Part shown: positions 27,484-35,926 of the stretch, piece after piece
Layout: each line of letters starts with the position of its first letter
Numbering within the stretch: position 1 is the stretch's first letter
From: Streptomyces achromogenes
Lineage (GTDB): Bacteria; Actinomycetota; Actinomycetes; Streptomycetales; Streptomycetaceae
Direction: 5' to 3'
DNA length: 64,000 bases
NCBI RefSeq assembly: GCF_030816715.1
Contig: NZ_JAUSYH010000001.1
Coordinates: 6,944,001-7,008,000 of the forward strand
Notes under the pieces: model-generated
Seen by the model: only the letters and a program-made list of their open reading frames with translations
Told to the model about the DNA's origin: nothing
The model's database searches: none
Translations under genes and position numbers: made by a program

Positions 27484-28512
27484 ATGAGCGTGCGCGTGGG
27501 CATCAACGGCTTCGGCCGTATCGGACGCAACTACCTGCGCTGCGTGCTGGAGCGCGCGGAGACCGCTGCCGGTACGGCCGTGGAGGTCGTGGCGATCAAC
27601 GACATCACCTCACCTGCCGCGCTGGCCCATCTGCTGGAGTACGACTCCACGTACGGCCGGCTGCACCGCACCGTCGAGCACGACGACACCTCGATCACCG
27701 TCGACGGACACCGCATCGCCGTGACCGCCCAGCGTGATCCGGCCGCCCTGGCCTGGGCCGACCTCGGCATCGACGTCGTCATCGAGTCCACCGGCCGCTT
27801 CCGCACCCGCGAGGACGCCGGGCTGCACCTGAAGGGCGGCGCCCGCAAGGTGCTGCTGTCCGTGCCGGGCAAGGGCGTCGACGCGACCATCGTGATGGGC
27901 GTCAACGAAGGCACCTACAACCCGGACAAGGACCACGTTGTCTCTAACGCCTCCTGCACCACCAACTGCGTGGCGCCCATGGTGAAGGTGCTCGACGAGC
28001 ATTTCGGTCTCGTCAAGGGGCTGATGACCACCATCCACGGCTACACCAACGACCAGGTCGTCCTGGACGGCCCGCACAAGGACCTGCGGCGCGGCCGCAG
28101 CGCCGCCGTCAACATCATCCCCACCAGCACGGGCGCTGCCCGGGCCGTCGGGCTCGTGTTGCCGGAGCTCGCCGGCACCCTGGACGGCATCGCTGTCCGC
28201 GTGCCCGTCGAGGACGGTTCGCTGACCGACCTGAGTGTCGTCCTGGAACGGCCCGTGTCCGCGGACGAGGTCAATGCCGCGTTCCGAGAGGCCGCCGACG
28301 GGCCGCTCAAGGGCATCCTGCGGGTCTCCGACGCCCCGATCGTCTCCCGGGACGTCGTGGGCGATGCCGCCTCCTGCGTCCTGGACGCCCCGCTGACCCA
28401 GGCGCACGGCAACCTGGTCAAGGTCTTCGGCTGGTACGACAACGAGTGGGGCTACACCAACCGCCTGCTCGACCTCACCGAATACGTTGCCGCCCGGCTC
28501 CCGCAGCGCTGA
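27484..28512 (+). CDS. gap: Glyceraldehyde-3-phosphate dehydrogenase, type I
   Basis: 342 residues from ATG 27484 with GGGAGGAC upstream. NAD-binding VGINGFGRIGRNYLR, catalytic SNASCTTNCVAPMVKVL, TTIHGYTNDQ, RGRSAAVNIIPTSTGAARAVG and WYDNEWGYTNRLLDL are all intact. It makes 1,3-bisphosphoglycerate and NADH from glyceraldehyde 3-phosphate, the other product of the phosphoketolase reaction encoded at 13363-15748. Streptomycetes have other gap genes; this copy carries a DosR-like box and is likely the low-oxygen isozyme. Confidence 0.96.
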   Translation: MSVRVGINGFGRIGRNYLRCVLERAETAAGTAVEVVAINDITSPAALAHLLEYDSTYGRLHRTVEHDDTSITVDGHRIAVTAQRDPAALAWADLGIDVVIESTGRFRTREDAGLHLKGGARKVLLSVPGKGVDATIVMGVNEGTYNPDKDHVVSNASCTTNCVAPMVKVLDEHFGLVKGLMTTIHGYTNDQVVLDGPHKDLRRGRSAAVNIIPTSTGAARAVGLVLPELAGTLDGIAVRVPVEDGSLTDLSVVLERPVSADEVNAAFREAADGPLKGILRVSDAPIVSRDVVGDAASCVLDAPLTQAHGNLVKVFGWYDNEWGYTNRLLDLTEYVAARLPQR

Positions 28513-28751
28513 CAGGTCAGGGGCTGACACGCGACGGAGCGTCCGCCGGGCTGGCGCGGTTTCCGGTCGGCGGCCTCCGCGCCGAGTCGTCCGCGCACGG
28601 GGCACCCCGCAGAAACTGTGCGGGCTGGGCAGATCGACAACAAGGACATCACCGGGATCCGCCCCCGCGCTGTCCGGCCCGGAGATCGCCTTTCCGGTGC
28701 CGGTGACAGCTTGCCGCGAGGGGCGGGTCCCGGCCGAGCAGGATGGACGGC

Positions 28752-29270
28752 ATGAAGTCGGAGTTCGACGGCCACGGCAGCGCTTCGCGCGCGGGCGGGA
28801 GCGCCCCTCGGCATCCCGTCGTGCGCCTTTCCCACGAGCGGATCCAGTTCGCCCGGATGCGCAGCTCGCAGGACCGGGTCGCCGACGCGATCACCTCGTT
28901 CGCGGGCACGATGCGTTTCGTCTACCTCCACGGCCTCTGGTTCACGATGTGGATCGCACTGAACGAGGGCCTCCTGGGGAAGGCAGGGATCTTCGATCCG
29001 TATCCCTTCGGGCTGCTCACCATGATCGTCAGCCTGGAGGCGATCTTCCTGTCCACGTTCGTCATGGTCAGCCAGAACCGTCAGGCGGCGCGGGAGAACG
29101 TACGGGCCGATCTGGATTTCGAGACCAACCTGCGCTCCGAGGTGTGGTCGGTCCACATCGGCAAGGTGCTGGGCCTGGACCCGCAGGAGATCGAGGAGCA
29201 CGTCCAGGAGATCATCGCGCAGAGCAAAGCGGGCATCGACGGTACGCCGATCAACCCCAAAAACCTCTGA
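28752..29270 (+). CDS. DUF1003-family membrane protein
   Basis: 172 residues from ATG 28752 (ATG 28743 also possible). After a soluble N-terminal part come two hydrophobic helices, about residues 55-80 (FVYLHGLWFTMWIALN) and 93-115 (FGLLTMIVSLEAIFLSTFVMV), then SQNRQAARENVRADLDFETNLRSE-type sequence, the family hallmark (MVSQNRQ, RADLDFETN). Function unknown; family members occur in stress and low-oxygen contexts. Confidence 0.85.
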   Translation: MKSEFDGHGSASRAGGSAPRHPVVRLSHERIQFARMRSSQDRVADAITSFAGTMRFVYLHGLWFTMWIALNEGLLGKAGIFDPYPFGLLTMIVSLEAIFLSTFVMVSQNRQAARENVRADLDFETNLRSEVWSVHIGKVLGLDPQEIEEHVQEIIAQSKAGIDGTPINPKNL

Positions 29271-29676
29271 TCATCGCTCGTCGAGGCGGACATGGCCGGC
29301 GTCTCCTTCCCGCAGCGGCCCGGCCACCGCGTCGTCGAGGGCGACGTACACCTCCAGCACCGCATCCGTTCCGGTCAGGGAGAGGATTTGCTGTACTCGC
29401 GTCGGCACCTGCGCCAGGGCCAGGGAACCGCCCATTTCAGCGGCCTGCCAGTGCAGCCTCAGCAACGCGTTCAGACCTGAGGAGACGTCGGCCGCGGCCG
29501 AGTAGCGTCTGGGTATCGGTCTGGAGGGTCTGCCGGGTTAGGTAGTCCAACGCTCCGGCCGCCGTGGCGATGACGCAGTCGTCCGCGACACCTCGCAGAC
29601 TCAGCTCGAATCCGGCGACGGCTGCTTGACCTCCCGTCGGGACATCGGGCCACGTTACCGGGCACGGTTCCAGCAA
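29271..29676 (-). pseudogene. STAS-domain anti-sigma antagonist, frameshifted
   Basis: The first part is in one frame (FELSLRGVADDCVIATAAGALDYL, TRQTLQTDTQTLLG) and the second in another (DVSSGLNALLRLHWQAAE, MGGSLALAQVPTRVQQILSLTG), meeting near 29490-29500. Together they make a STAS domain whose DVSSGLNALL is the SpoIIAA phospho-Ser site. A single-base indel in the GC-rich stretch separates them. The start is uncertain; a TTG at 29676 and a GTA context were the only options seen. It could be a sequencing error or a dead gene. Confidence 0.6.
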
Positions 29677-30009
29677 GGCGCGCACAGGCGTTGCGGGAGA
29701 GGTGCCTGGCCCGGGACCAGGCCCTGTGGACGGCGCCGCCGTGCTGCCCACAGGCAATGAGTATCGCCCATCAGACGGTGCTGAAGGCGCGGAATCGGTG
29801 TGCGGGTGGTGGGTACCGTCGGCGGAGCACGGACTGCGCTGCTCCAGCGGGGGGGCCTTGATCACGCGCCCGCCGGCTGGCGATGATGCGTTCGCGTCGG
29901 AGGCGCATGCAGCTCCTCGGTGGTCCCCGTGCCACGGACCATACGGTCGGACCTTCCCAGGCGGCCGCCCGTCACGGAGGCTGCGAGGAGAGCGTGCGCA
30001 GTTTTCGGG

Positions 30010-30930
30010 TCAGTGCACGTTCTTCCGTGACGGCGGTGCGCTCGGCCGCTCCGCGGTGAGCAAGGTGACACCAAGGACGCTGAAGAGCAGACCGAGCGCC
30101 GTCATCGCGGCGGCCTGCCCGGGGGAGGCATCGGGGACATCCCGCAGCCATGCACTGATCGCCATGGCTGCGACGGCCGGGCCGACCAGCGCCAGCCAGC
30201 CCGAGAGCGTCAGCGCGATCTTGCGGGCCCACGCGCTGCCGTGGCGCACTCCGGCTGCGGCGGCGATGGCGGCGGGCAGGCCCACGCCGAGGTCGAGCAG
30301 GGCGATGGTCCAGAAGTAGCCGGGGCCCTCCTGGTAGTCCGCGGCCGATGGATGCGCGCCGGAGGCATCGAGGATGGCCGGCACGTACCGCGTGAAGGTC
30401 ACGATCGCCAGGAGCGGGATCAGCCCGCCGCCAATGATCCGTTCCCGTCGGCCGGGCGGTGCCCAGGCGGCCGGGTTGACCTGCTGCCAGGCGAGGAGGG
30501 CTGTGGTCCAGCCGAGGACGAACAGCGCCAGCTGCAGAGGGAAGAACGCCTCGCTGTTGCCGTCGTAGCGCACATACTGCGGTCCCAGCACGTACTGCGG
30601 CACCATGTACGCCGTATAGACGCCCGGTGCGATGGCGACCATGCTGCCGAGCCGATGCCGGCGCCACACGAGGACGGCCGCGAACACGGCGAGCGGAGCG
30701 ACGACCGCGACCGCGAAGATGTCCAGCGCCACGAGCTGGCTCATGAGCGCCCCGTCGGCGGGGATCGGGTAGTCGATCGCCGCGAACCCGACGGGGCCCA
30801 ACAGCGTGTTGGCCACGAGCAACGCGGCCAGGACAAGCAGCCCAGTGCCGAGCAGTCGGCCACGGGTGCGTGCCCCGGTCGGCGCGTCCGGCGTTTGGGA
30901 GGTGCTGCGGGGGATGTGCAGGTCGGCCAT
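30010..30930 (-). CDS. Polytopic membrane protein, unknown family
   Basis: 306 residues from ATG 30930, with AAAGGGG upstream. About eight hydrophobic helices are visible, for example LLGTGLLVLAALLVANTLLG, LDIFAVAVVAPLAVFAAVLVW, LQLALFVLGWTTALLAW, GGLIPLLAIVTFTRYVPAIL and WIALLDLGVGLPAAIAAAAG-type segments, with short loops. No catalytic motif was recognised. A DosR-like box lies 53-66 bp upstream, placing it in the putative regulon. Confidence 0.75.
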   Translation of the reverse strand: MADLHIPRSTSQTPDAPTGARTRGRLLGTGLLVLAALLVANTLLGPVGFAAIDYPIPADGALMSQLVALDIFAVAVVAPLAVFAAVLVWRRHRLGSMVAIAPGVYTAYMVPQYVLGPQYVRYDGNSEAFFPLQLALFVLGWTTALLAWQQVNPAAWAPPGRRERIIGGGLIPLLAIVTFTRYVPAILDASGAHPSAADYQEGPGYFWTIALLDLGVGLPAAIAAAAGVRHGSAWARKIALTLSGWLALVGPAVAAMAISAWLRDVPDASPGQAAAMTALGLLFSVLGVTLLTAERPSAPPSRKNVH

Positions 30931-30982
30931 CGGACACCCCTTTCCCGCGCCCACAGTAGGCAGCACGCCAGGCCGCCGAGCA

Positions 30983-30996
30983 GGGCCGAAGGTCCC
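30983..30996. promoter_or_regulatory. DosR-like box upstream of polytopic membrane protein
   Basis: GGGCCGAAGGTCCC, 53-66 bp before ATG 30930 on the minus strand, with GGGCC and GTCCC half-sites. Confidence 0.6.
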
Positions 30997-31282
30997 CGAA
31001 AGAGGGCCGCTTGCCCGCCGCCCACCAGCCGAGCCAGCGGGCAGGATCGCTCCGTGACCCCCGCAGCGGCCGCAGCCCCCGCCCGCAGGAGCGGCCCCCG
31101 GTGCGTGTCACAGTCCGGAATCCGCAGGACCGCGGGCCCCGTCGGGAGGACACTGGGATCAGCATGCCGGGTGCAGACCGACCGCCGCTGTGGTGAGCGA
31201 TGTCAGCCCGTGCGCCTCACTACCCAGTGGGGTACCTGATGCTGGGAGGACCGTCACAGCGGGAGCGTGCGAGGAGGCTGGC

Positions 31283-32275
31283 ATGACTTTGCGACAGCTC
31301 GACGACAAGACGGTGGCCATGCTGGTGGCCGAGGCCACCGCGGCCCCGTCCATGCACAACGCGCAGCCGTGGCGTTTCCGCTTCCTGGCCGACGAGCGCC
31401 TCCTGCTGCTGCGTGCCGATCCCGAGCGGGCCATGCCCCGCTCCGATCCCGGCAACCGGGCGCTCCACATCGGCTGCGGGGCGGCGCTGTTCAACCTGCG
31501 CGTCGCCGCCGCACACGCGGACCTTGCCCCGAAGACAAAGCTGCTGCCCGAGCCGCAGGACCCGCTGCTGCTCGCCGCCGTCCATCTCGCCGACGGGTCC
31601 GGGAGCTCGCGAGACGACGGCCTGGAGCGGCTGTATCCCGCGATCCGGCAGCGGCACACCAGCCGCCACCCCTTCGCCGAACAGGACATCCCCCAGGAGA
31701 TGCGCGCCACCTTGCAGGACGCGGCGGCGCGGGAGGAAGCCGAGCTGCTCTTCCCCGGCCCCTGGCATGCCGAGACCCTGCTCGACCTCGTCCGCGACGC
31801 CGAGAGCCGCGACGTCATGGACCCTGACCAGAGCGAGGACCTGGTCCGCTGGACCCGGCTCGGGCCGGAGGCGGACACCGCCGTCGACGGCGTCCCCGAG
31901 TACGCCTTCGGACCGCGCAAACGGGACGGCAAGGCTCCCGTGCGGGACTTCGCCGGGCGCCGTGCCGTGGCCGACCGCGGCACCACCACCTTCGAGCACA
32001 CCCCCCACCTGGCCCTGCTGAGCACCCTCGGTGACGCCCCCACCGACTGGCTGCGCGCCGGGCAGGCACTGGAACGCGTCCTGCTGGAGGCCACCCTGGC
32101 CGACCTGGCCACCTCCCTGACCTCCCACGCCCTGGAGAACCGCGAGCTGCGCCTGCTGGCCCGCGACCCGGGGTCGGGCACGGGCCAGGTGCAGATGGTG
32201 CTGCGTATTGGCTACGGCCCGAGGGGCCCGGCCACACCCCGCCGCCCCGTAAGGGACGTCCTCGAGATCGTGTGA
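31283..32275 (+). CDS. Acg-type nitroreductase family protein (paralogue 2)
   Basis: 330 residues from ATG 31283 with GAGGAGG upstream. The hallmark is EATAAPSMHNAQPWRFRF, the most divergent of the four copies (SMHNAQ instead of SIHNTQ). Other shared parts are RHTSRHPFAEQDIP and DWLRAGQALERVLLEAT. A weak regulon-like box (GGACCGCGGGCCCC) lies about 142-155 bp upstream, less convincing than the others. FMN-binding fold; substrate unknown. Confidence 0.86.
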   Translation: MTLRQLDDKTVAMLVAEATAAPSMHNAQPWRFRFLADERLLLLRADPERAMPRSDPGNRALHIGCGAALFNLRVAAAHADLAPKTKLLPEPQDPLLLAAVHLADGSGSSRDDGLERLYPAIRQRHTSRHPFAEQDIPQEMRATLQDAAAREEAELLFPGPWHAETLLDLVRDAESRDVMDPDQSEDLVRWTRLGPEADTAVDGVPEYAFGPRKRDGKAPVRDFAGRRAVADRGTTTFEHTPHLALLSTLGDAPTDWLRAGQALERVLLEATLADLATSLTSHALENRELRLLARDPGSGTGQVQMVLRIGYGPRGPATPRRPVRDVLEIV

Positions 32276-32697
32276 GCGGCTGAAGGGCGGCCTACGGGAC
32301 GGCCGCGCTTATGACCGAAAACCTTCGGTGGCGAAGACCAGGCTGACAGCCTGACGTGGAGGGATCGGCAGAGCCCAGAACCGTCGCCGTCCGGTGACCC
32401 CCATCGGGCCCCGGCCCGCAGAGTGTCCGGCCGGATGTGAACTGAGGGCCGCCGCGAAGGCCGATTGCCATCCGCCGACTTGTCGGCGAACGCTCCCGGC
32501 GAAGCCAGAGCCCGCAACGGCCTCATGGACCTGGCCGATGTGGATCTGCCCTCGGACGGGGACGTCTACCTGCGTGGCTCGCTACCGTTCATATACGCCA
32601 TACAAGCCCAGTTCCTCCAGTGCCGGCATCCCTGCCCGCCACCTCCGCCACGAAGTCTTCTGCGCGGACCTGTGGTCAGCCGGCGCAGAAAACTGAG
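32276..32697. other. Intergenic stretch without recognised gene
   Basis: Lies between nitroreductase 2 and the convergent zinc-knuckle protein. One small frame (32465-32764) includes a plausible protein-like segment (SDGDVYLRGSLPFIYAIQAQ) but has no ribosome binding site and runs antisense into the next gene. Local base use is less GC-rich than its surroundings, as in the neighbouring gene. Confidence 0.4.
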
Positions 32698-33828
32698 CTA
32701 CGACAACGGGGGTGACTCAGGGCGGCGGCCCATCAAGGACTCGATGTATTGGCGAACCAGATGAACGTCGATATCGGCAAGGAAGGCGGTCTCTGTGTGT
32801 CCGCCGTACTTCATTTGGCCAGCAGTCAGCGCCCGCGGGATTCCCTGGCCGCGTACCCAGGTTTTGATCTGGCGCTCGACGGCCCACGCGTCACTGGTCT
32901 GCTTGAAGTTCCAGCGCGCGACCAGCCGCCAGCCCTGGGACACGTGCTGGGAGATGCGTTGTTCGAGGTTGGCAATGCCCCACTTCAAAGCGCCGTGGCC
33001 GTCGTGGACGACGAGGTAGAAGTAGCCCGGCCGGGCCGGGTTGATGCCGCGCTCGGCACAGGTCGGGCAACCCCCCTGGCTGCCGCGGATGTTGTGCAGC
33101 GTCGGCCCAGGAGCCAAGACCGTCTCACATGTCACGCAGCGCGCTTTCCAGGGCAGCTCCGTGCTGCCCGGATAGGGGACGAGTGGTCCGAGCCCCTTCT
33201 CCAGCATGCTGGCCATGGCCTCTGTGGCGTCGAGCCGCAGCGCGTCCGCGATCTTCTCCGAGCGACAGGACCAGCATTGGTGACCGCGGGCGCGGACTTT
33301 CGCGTACGTGGGAGTTCCGATATGACTGCAGCGCATACAGCGGCACAACCACGGTTGCATGGACCCCGGATAGCCGACGAGGGGCTCCAGATCAGCCTCC
33401 GTCATCAGCTTGCGTGCGGACTCATCGGTGACATCGCGCCCGGCGCAGTTGGTGCAGCCGCCGCGCCCGTTCTGGACGTGTGACAGCTTCTTCGGCTTGA
33501 TGGCCCCGCAGTGGACGCAGCGGGCATGCCATGGCTTGCCCGCTCCAGGATAGTCCTCCAGCGGGTCCCAGCCCCAGGTGAGCATGACGGCAGCAGCCTG
33601 CGCCCCGTCGCGGGTGAGCTTGGCTGCGATGGCGAGGGATCGGCAGGTCTTGTTGCAGACTCCGGTTCCCTTGTTCACGACGTCGTTGTAACGCGGAGCG
33701 CTCACTTCATTGCATGTCAGGCAAAGACATTTCCAGGGAAGTTGTGTTCCCGGGAAGGGCTCGATCGGGCGCGCTCCGCGGCTTGTCAGGGCCTCGATCG
33801 CCGCAGCTTCAGATATCTTGCGTGGCAC
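32698..33828 (-). CDS. Four-zinc-knuckle protein with C-terminal GIY-YIG-like domain
   Basis: 376 residues. Four repeats of a treble-clef/zinc-ribbon unit, each introduced by (Y/F)PG...PW: Cys36/39-58/62, Cys104/107-125/128, Cys164/167-185/188 and Cys231/234-254/257. From residue 266 a different domain begins: GYFYLVVHDG, LKWGIANLEQRISQH with Arg291, and a Glu at 318 (AWAVERQ). Those positions mirror the GIY, YIG, Arg and Glu motifs of GIY-YIG nucleases. I do not recognise a named family. It is either a mobile homing-type nuclease or a DNA-binding defence protein. It has a more relaxed GC content than its neighbours and no DosR-like box, so it is probably acquired. Confidence 0.72.
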   Translation of the reverse strand: MPRKISEAAAIEALTSRGARPIEPFPGTQLPWKCLCLTCNEVSAPRYNDVVNKGTGVCNKTCRSLAIAAKLTRDGAQAAAVMLTWGWDPLEDYPGAGKPWHARCVHCGAIKPKKLSHVQNGRGGCTNCAGRDVTDESARKLMTEADLEPLVGYPGSMQPWLCRCMRCSHIGTPTYAKVRARGHQCWSCRSEKIADALRLDATEAMASMLEKGLGPLVPYPGSTELPWKARCVTCETVLAPGPTLHNIRGSQGGCPTCAERGINPARPGYFYLVVHDGHGALKWGIANLEQRISQHVSQGWRLVARWNFKQTSDAWAVERQIKTWVRGQGIPRALTAGQMKYGGHTETAFLADIDVHLVRQYIESLMGRRPESPPLS

Positions 33829-34087
33829 GTAGTTCCCCCCATGGTGGCGCGCGATTCAGCTTGAGGGAGATCCTATTCCAAGGGGGTGTAGGGCGCGCAG
33901 GGAACGCAAGAATCAGGCTGACTGCTTTATCTCGCCACCATTCCGCGGTGGCCCGAATGCTTCTCCGCTGATGGCTGTTTGGTATCGCGCTGGTGAGGGC
34001 GTGCAACGCTGTCCGGCCGACACGTTGGATTCGGCCCACCGGCGACACCGGATGGATACGGGTTCGGGGCCTGCTGTCAGCGGAGTC
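33829..34087. other. Intergenic, AT-richer stretch upstream of zinc-knuckle gene
   Basis: No gene seen. The stretch at about 33850-33975 is poorer in GC than the window average (for example GATCCTATTCC and GGCTGACTGCTTTATCTC), consistent with a transferred segment that starts with the zinc-knuckle gene. Confidence 0.4.
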
Positions 34088-34666
34088 TTACGCGTGCCGG
34101 TGGCCCCGGTTGGCGTTGAACTCGACCCAGGCTCGGTCCCATTGTGTCCTGCGGCGGGCATCCAGGCGTACCCGGACGGCCCACCAGCTGCCCACTACCA
34201 GTACGCAGACGCCTGACCCGGCGGCGGCGCCGAGGGCGGCTCCCTGGGAGCGGGCCTGGGCCGGGGTGGGCGGGGCGGGGTGAAGGCGGCCCGCGTCGTC
34301 GAGCCACACTGTGGTGGACGAGCCGGCCTTGGCGCCCGCTGCCACCGGGGCTGTACCCGTCATGCGAGAGCCGTCGGGCATCGTCCACCGCACGGTCGTG
34401 CGCGCCTGGCCGTCTGCCATCCCGGAGAACCGTGCCGGCGTCGCGGAGGCGTCCTCGACGAGGTGAGCGGCGCTGCGGTGCAGGCCCCGCGCCTGCTCGA
34501 GAGCGGATCGCTCGCCGAGTCCAGCCATCACCACGCCCACCGCAGGCGCCATGAGCAGCAGCATCGCCGCTGCCATCCCGATCCAGGCTTCGGCGACATC
34601 GGAGCGCCGCTTGAGCGGGTTGCGCCGCCAGCGCCAGAGCAACACCCTGCCAACCTTCTTCAGCAT
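34088..34666 (-). CDS. Rv1733c-like two-helix membrane protein
   Basis: 192 residues from ATG 34666 with GGAGGGA upstream. It starts RVLLWRWRRNPLKRRSDVAEAW, the family signature. It has a first helix at about 28-50 (GMAAAMLLLMAPAVGVVMAGL), an extracytoplasmic domain (WTMPDGSRMTGTAPV, TTVWLDDAGRL), a second helix at about 143-163 (ALGAAAGSGVCVLVVGSWWAV) and a cytoplasmic tail ending WDRAWVEF. Rv1733c is a DosR-regulon antigen of M. tuberculosis, which fits the DosR-like box 96-111 bp upstream. Function unknown. Confidence 0.85.
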   Translation of the reverse strand: MLKKVGRVLLWRWRRNPLKRRSDVAEAWIGMAAAMLLLMAPAVGVVMAGLGERSALEQARGLHRSAAHLVEDASATPARFSGMADGQARTTVRWTMPDGSRMTGTAPVAAGAKAGSSTTVWLDDAGRLHPAPPTPAQARSQGAALGAAAGSGVCVLVVGSWWAVRVRLDARRRTQWDRAWVEFNANRGHRHA

Positions 34667-34761
34667 GCGTGCATCCCTCCGGGCACGACGGACATGACCA
34701 TCACACCTACGGTGACGGATCGGCGATCGATCGCGGTAGAGACCACCGGGGTCGTCTTGGG

Positions 34762-34777
34762 AGGGCCGACCGGCCCT
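34762..34777. promoter_or_regulatory. DosR-like box between divergent Rv1733c-like and ExK-motif genes
   Basis: AGGGCCGACCGGCCCT, a perfect 7-bp-arm palindrome, identical to that at osdR (23608) and at the pyridoxamine-oxidase-like gene 2 (60227). It is 96-111 bp before the minus-strand start and 49-64 bp before the plus-strand start, so it could serve both. Confidence 0.7.
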
Positions 34778-34825
34778 GTTGCGAAAGCCGGCCGGGCCCG
34801 GCCAACCGAAGTGCCGCCGGGCACA

Positions 34826-35536
34826 ATGCCGTTCATGACTGACGCAATGGCTGATGGCGTACACGGTCCTCAACTGGGTGAAGCCGTGGCGCTGTTGGCG
34901 GACTTCCTGGGCGCCGAGCCGTTGACCGCGGCCATCGCCACACTGGAGCGGGACCTGGCGAGCCGGCCCGCGAGGGAGGTCGGCGACCTGGCCGCCACCC
35001 GGGGCATCAGTCCCGAACTGATGGTGGCAGCCCTGACAGTTCGGGACAGCCTCGGCCGGCTGAACGACCTCATTCACGCGGCCGGGATCGTGCTGGCCCT
35101 GCCGCACCTCCTGGAGGACGGCGAGGAGATAGCCGTGCGCCCTTCGCTGGCCGCCGGCAATGACCCGCATCGGCCCTTCGACCTGGAGACGGACCGGCGC
35201 GTCGCGGAGTTCAAACTGGCGCGATGGCGCGGCGCGGACGCCACGCGCAAACGGCAGACGTTCAAGGACCTGGTCACGCTGGCCGCCGACCGTCCGGGCC
35301 GCCGCGCCGAGCTGTTCGTCGTCGGACCCGAGCCCGGCCATTTCCTGCGCACCTCCAGGGCGACGGCGGCCTGGGCACTGGACCGCACCCGGCACGCACG
35401 CCGCGTGTTCGAGGAGTCCTTCGGCTCCCTGGACGTCTCCGTCGCGCGGTTCACGGCCCACCATGCCGGCCATGTCCGGGTCACCGACCTGTGCGACGTG
35501 CTGCCGCCCACCGTGGCAGCGGCGCTGGTGCGCTGA
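34826..35536 (+). CDS. Unrecognised protein with an ExK nuclease-like motif
   Basis: 236 residues from ATG 34826 (or 34835). No family recognised. The N-terminal half is helical (LGEAVALLADFLGAEPLTAA). The C-terminal half contains RPFDLETDRRVAEFKLARW, a D-x(n)-E-x-K arrangement like PD-(D/E)XK nucleases, then RKRQTFKDLVTLAAD and AELFVVGPEPGHFLR, where alternating strands and helices fit that fold. The nuclease reading is inference from the motif only. It is divergent from Rv1733c-like across a perfect regulon box and thus probably low-oxygen induced. Confidence 0.7.
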   Translation: MPFMTDAMADGVHGPQLGEAVALLADFLGAEPLTAAIATLERDLASRPAREVGDLAATRGISPELMVAALTVRDSLGRLNDLIHAAGIVLALPHLLEDGEEIAVRPSLAAGNDPHRPFDLETDRRVAEFKLARWRGADATRKRQTFKDLVTLAADRPGRRAELFVVGPEPGHFLRTSRATAAWALDRTRHARRVFEESFGSLDVSVARFTAHHAGHVRVTDLCDVLPPTVAAALVR

Positions 35537-35564
35537 TCGGGCAGGGCACACGGCCGGGCGCCGG

Positions 35565-35915
35565 TCAGGGTGTGGAAGGCGCCCCGGATCCGGCCCGCTC
35601 CGGCGCGGGCAGCATGGTCAGCAGCATGACGCTGGGCTCGGTGGCACGCACGGTGTGCGGCAGCCGCGCGGGCAGATGGATCCAGCTGCCCTGCGTCGCC
35701 TCGGTCTTCTCCTCGCCCAGGACGAGGTCGAGGCGGCCGGAGACGACCTGGATGACCACCGGCAGGGCCGAGGTGTGCTCGGTCAGCTCCTGGCCCGCGG
35801 CGAAGGCGAAGCCGACCACGCGCAGGCGGTCGTCGCGGTACAGGACCCGGCTGAGGGTGCCGTCCTCGGGGACGGTCAGTTCGGCGGTCAGGTCGGTGAT
35901 CACGGTGGCGGGCAT
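35565..35915 (-). CDS. Cupin-domain protein
   Basis: 116 residues from ATG 35915 with TGAGGAGG upstream. A single small cupin barrel: VVGFAFAAGQELTEHTSALPVVIQVVSG carries motif 1 with one His, and GSWIHLPARLPHTVRATE carries motif 2 His. It starts 11 bases downstream of the methyltransferase gene, so the two form an operon. Small cupins of this type often bind iron or zinc and act as sensors or dioxygenase-like proteins; no substrate can be assigned. Confidence 0.82.
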   Translation of the reverse strand: MPATVITDLTAELTVPEDGTLSRVLYRDDRLRVVGFAFAAGQELTEHTSALPVVIQVVSGRLDLVLGEEKTEATQGSWIHLPARLPHTVRATEPSVMLLTMLPAPERAGSGAPSTP

Positions 35916-35926
35916 GGGGTGCCTCC

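Noticed and set aside
31128..31141. Box before nitroreductase 2
   Set aside because: Only weakly symmetric and 142 bp or more upstream; kept as a remark in the gene entry, not as a site.
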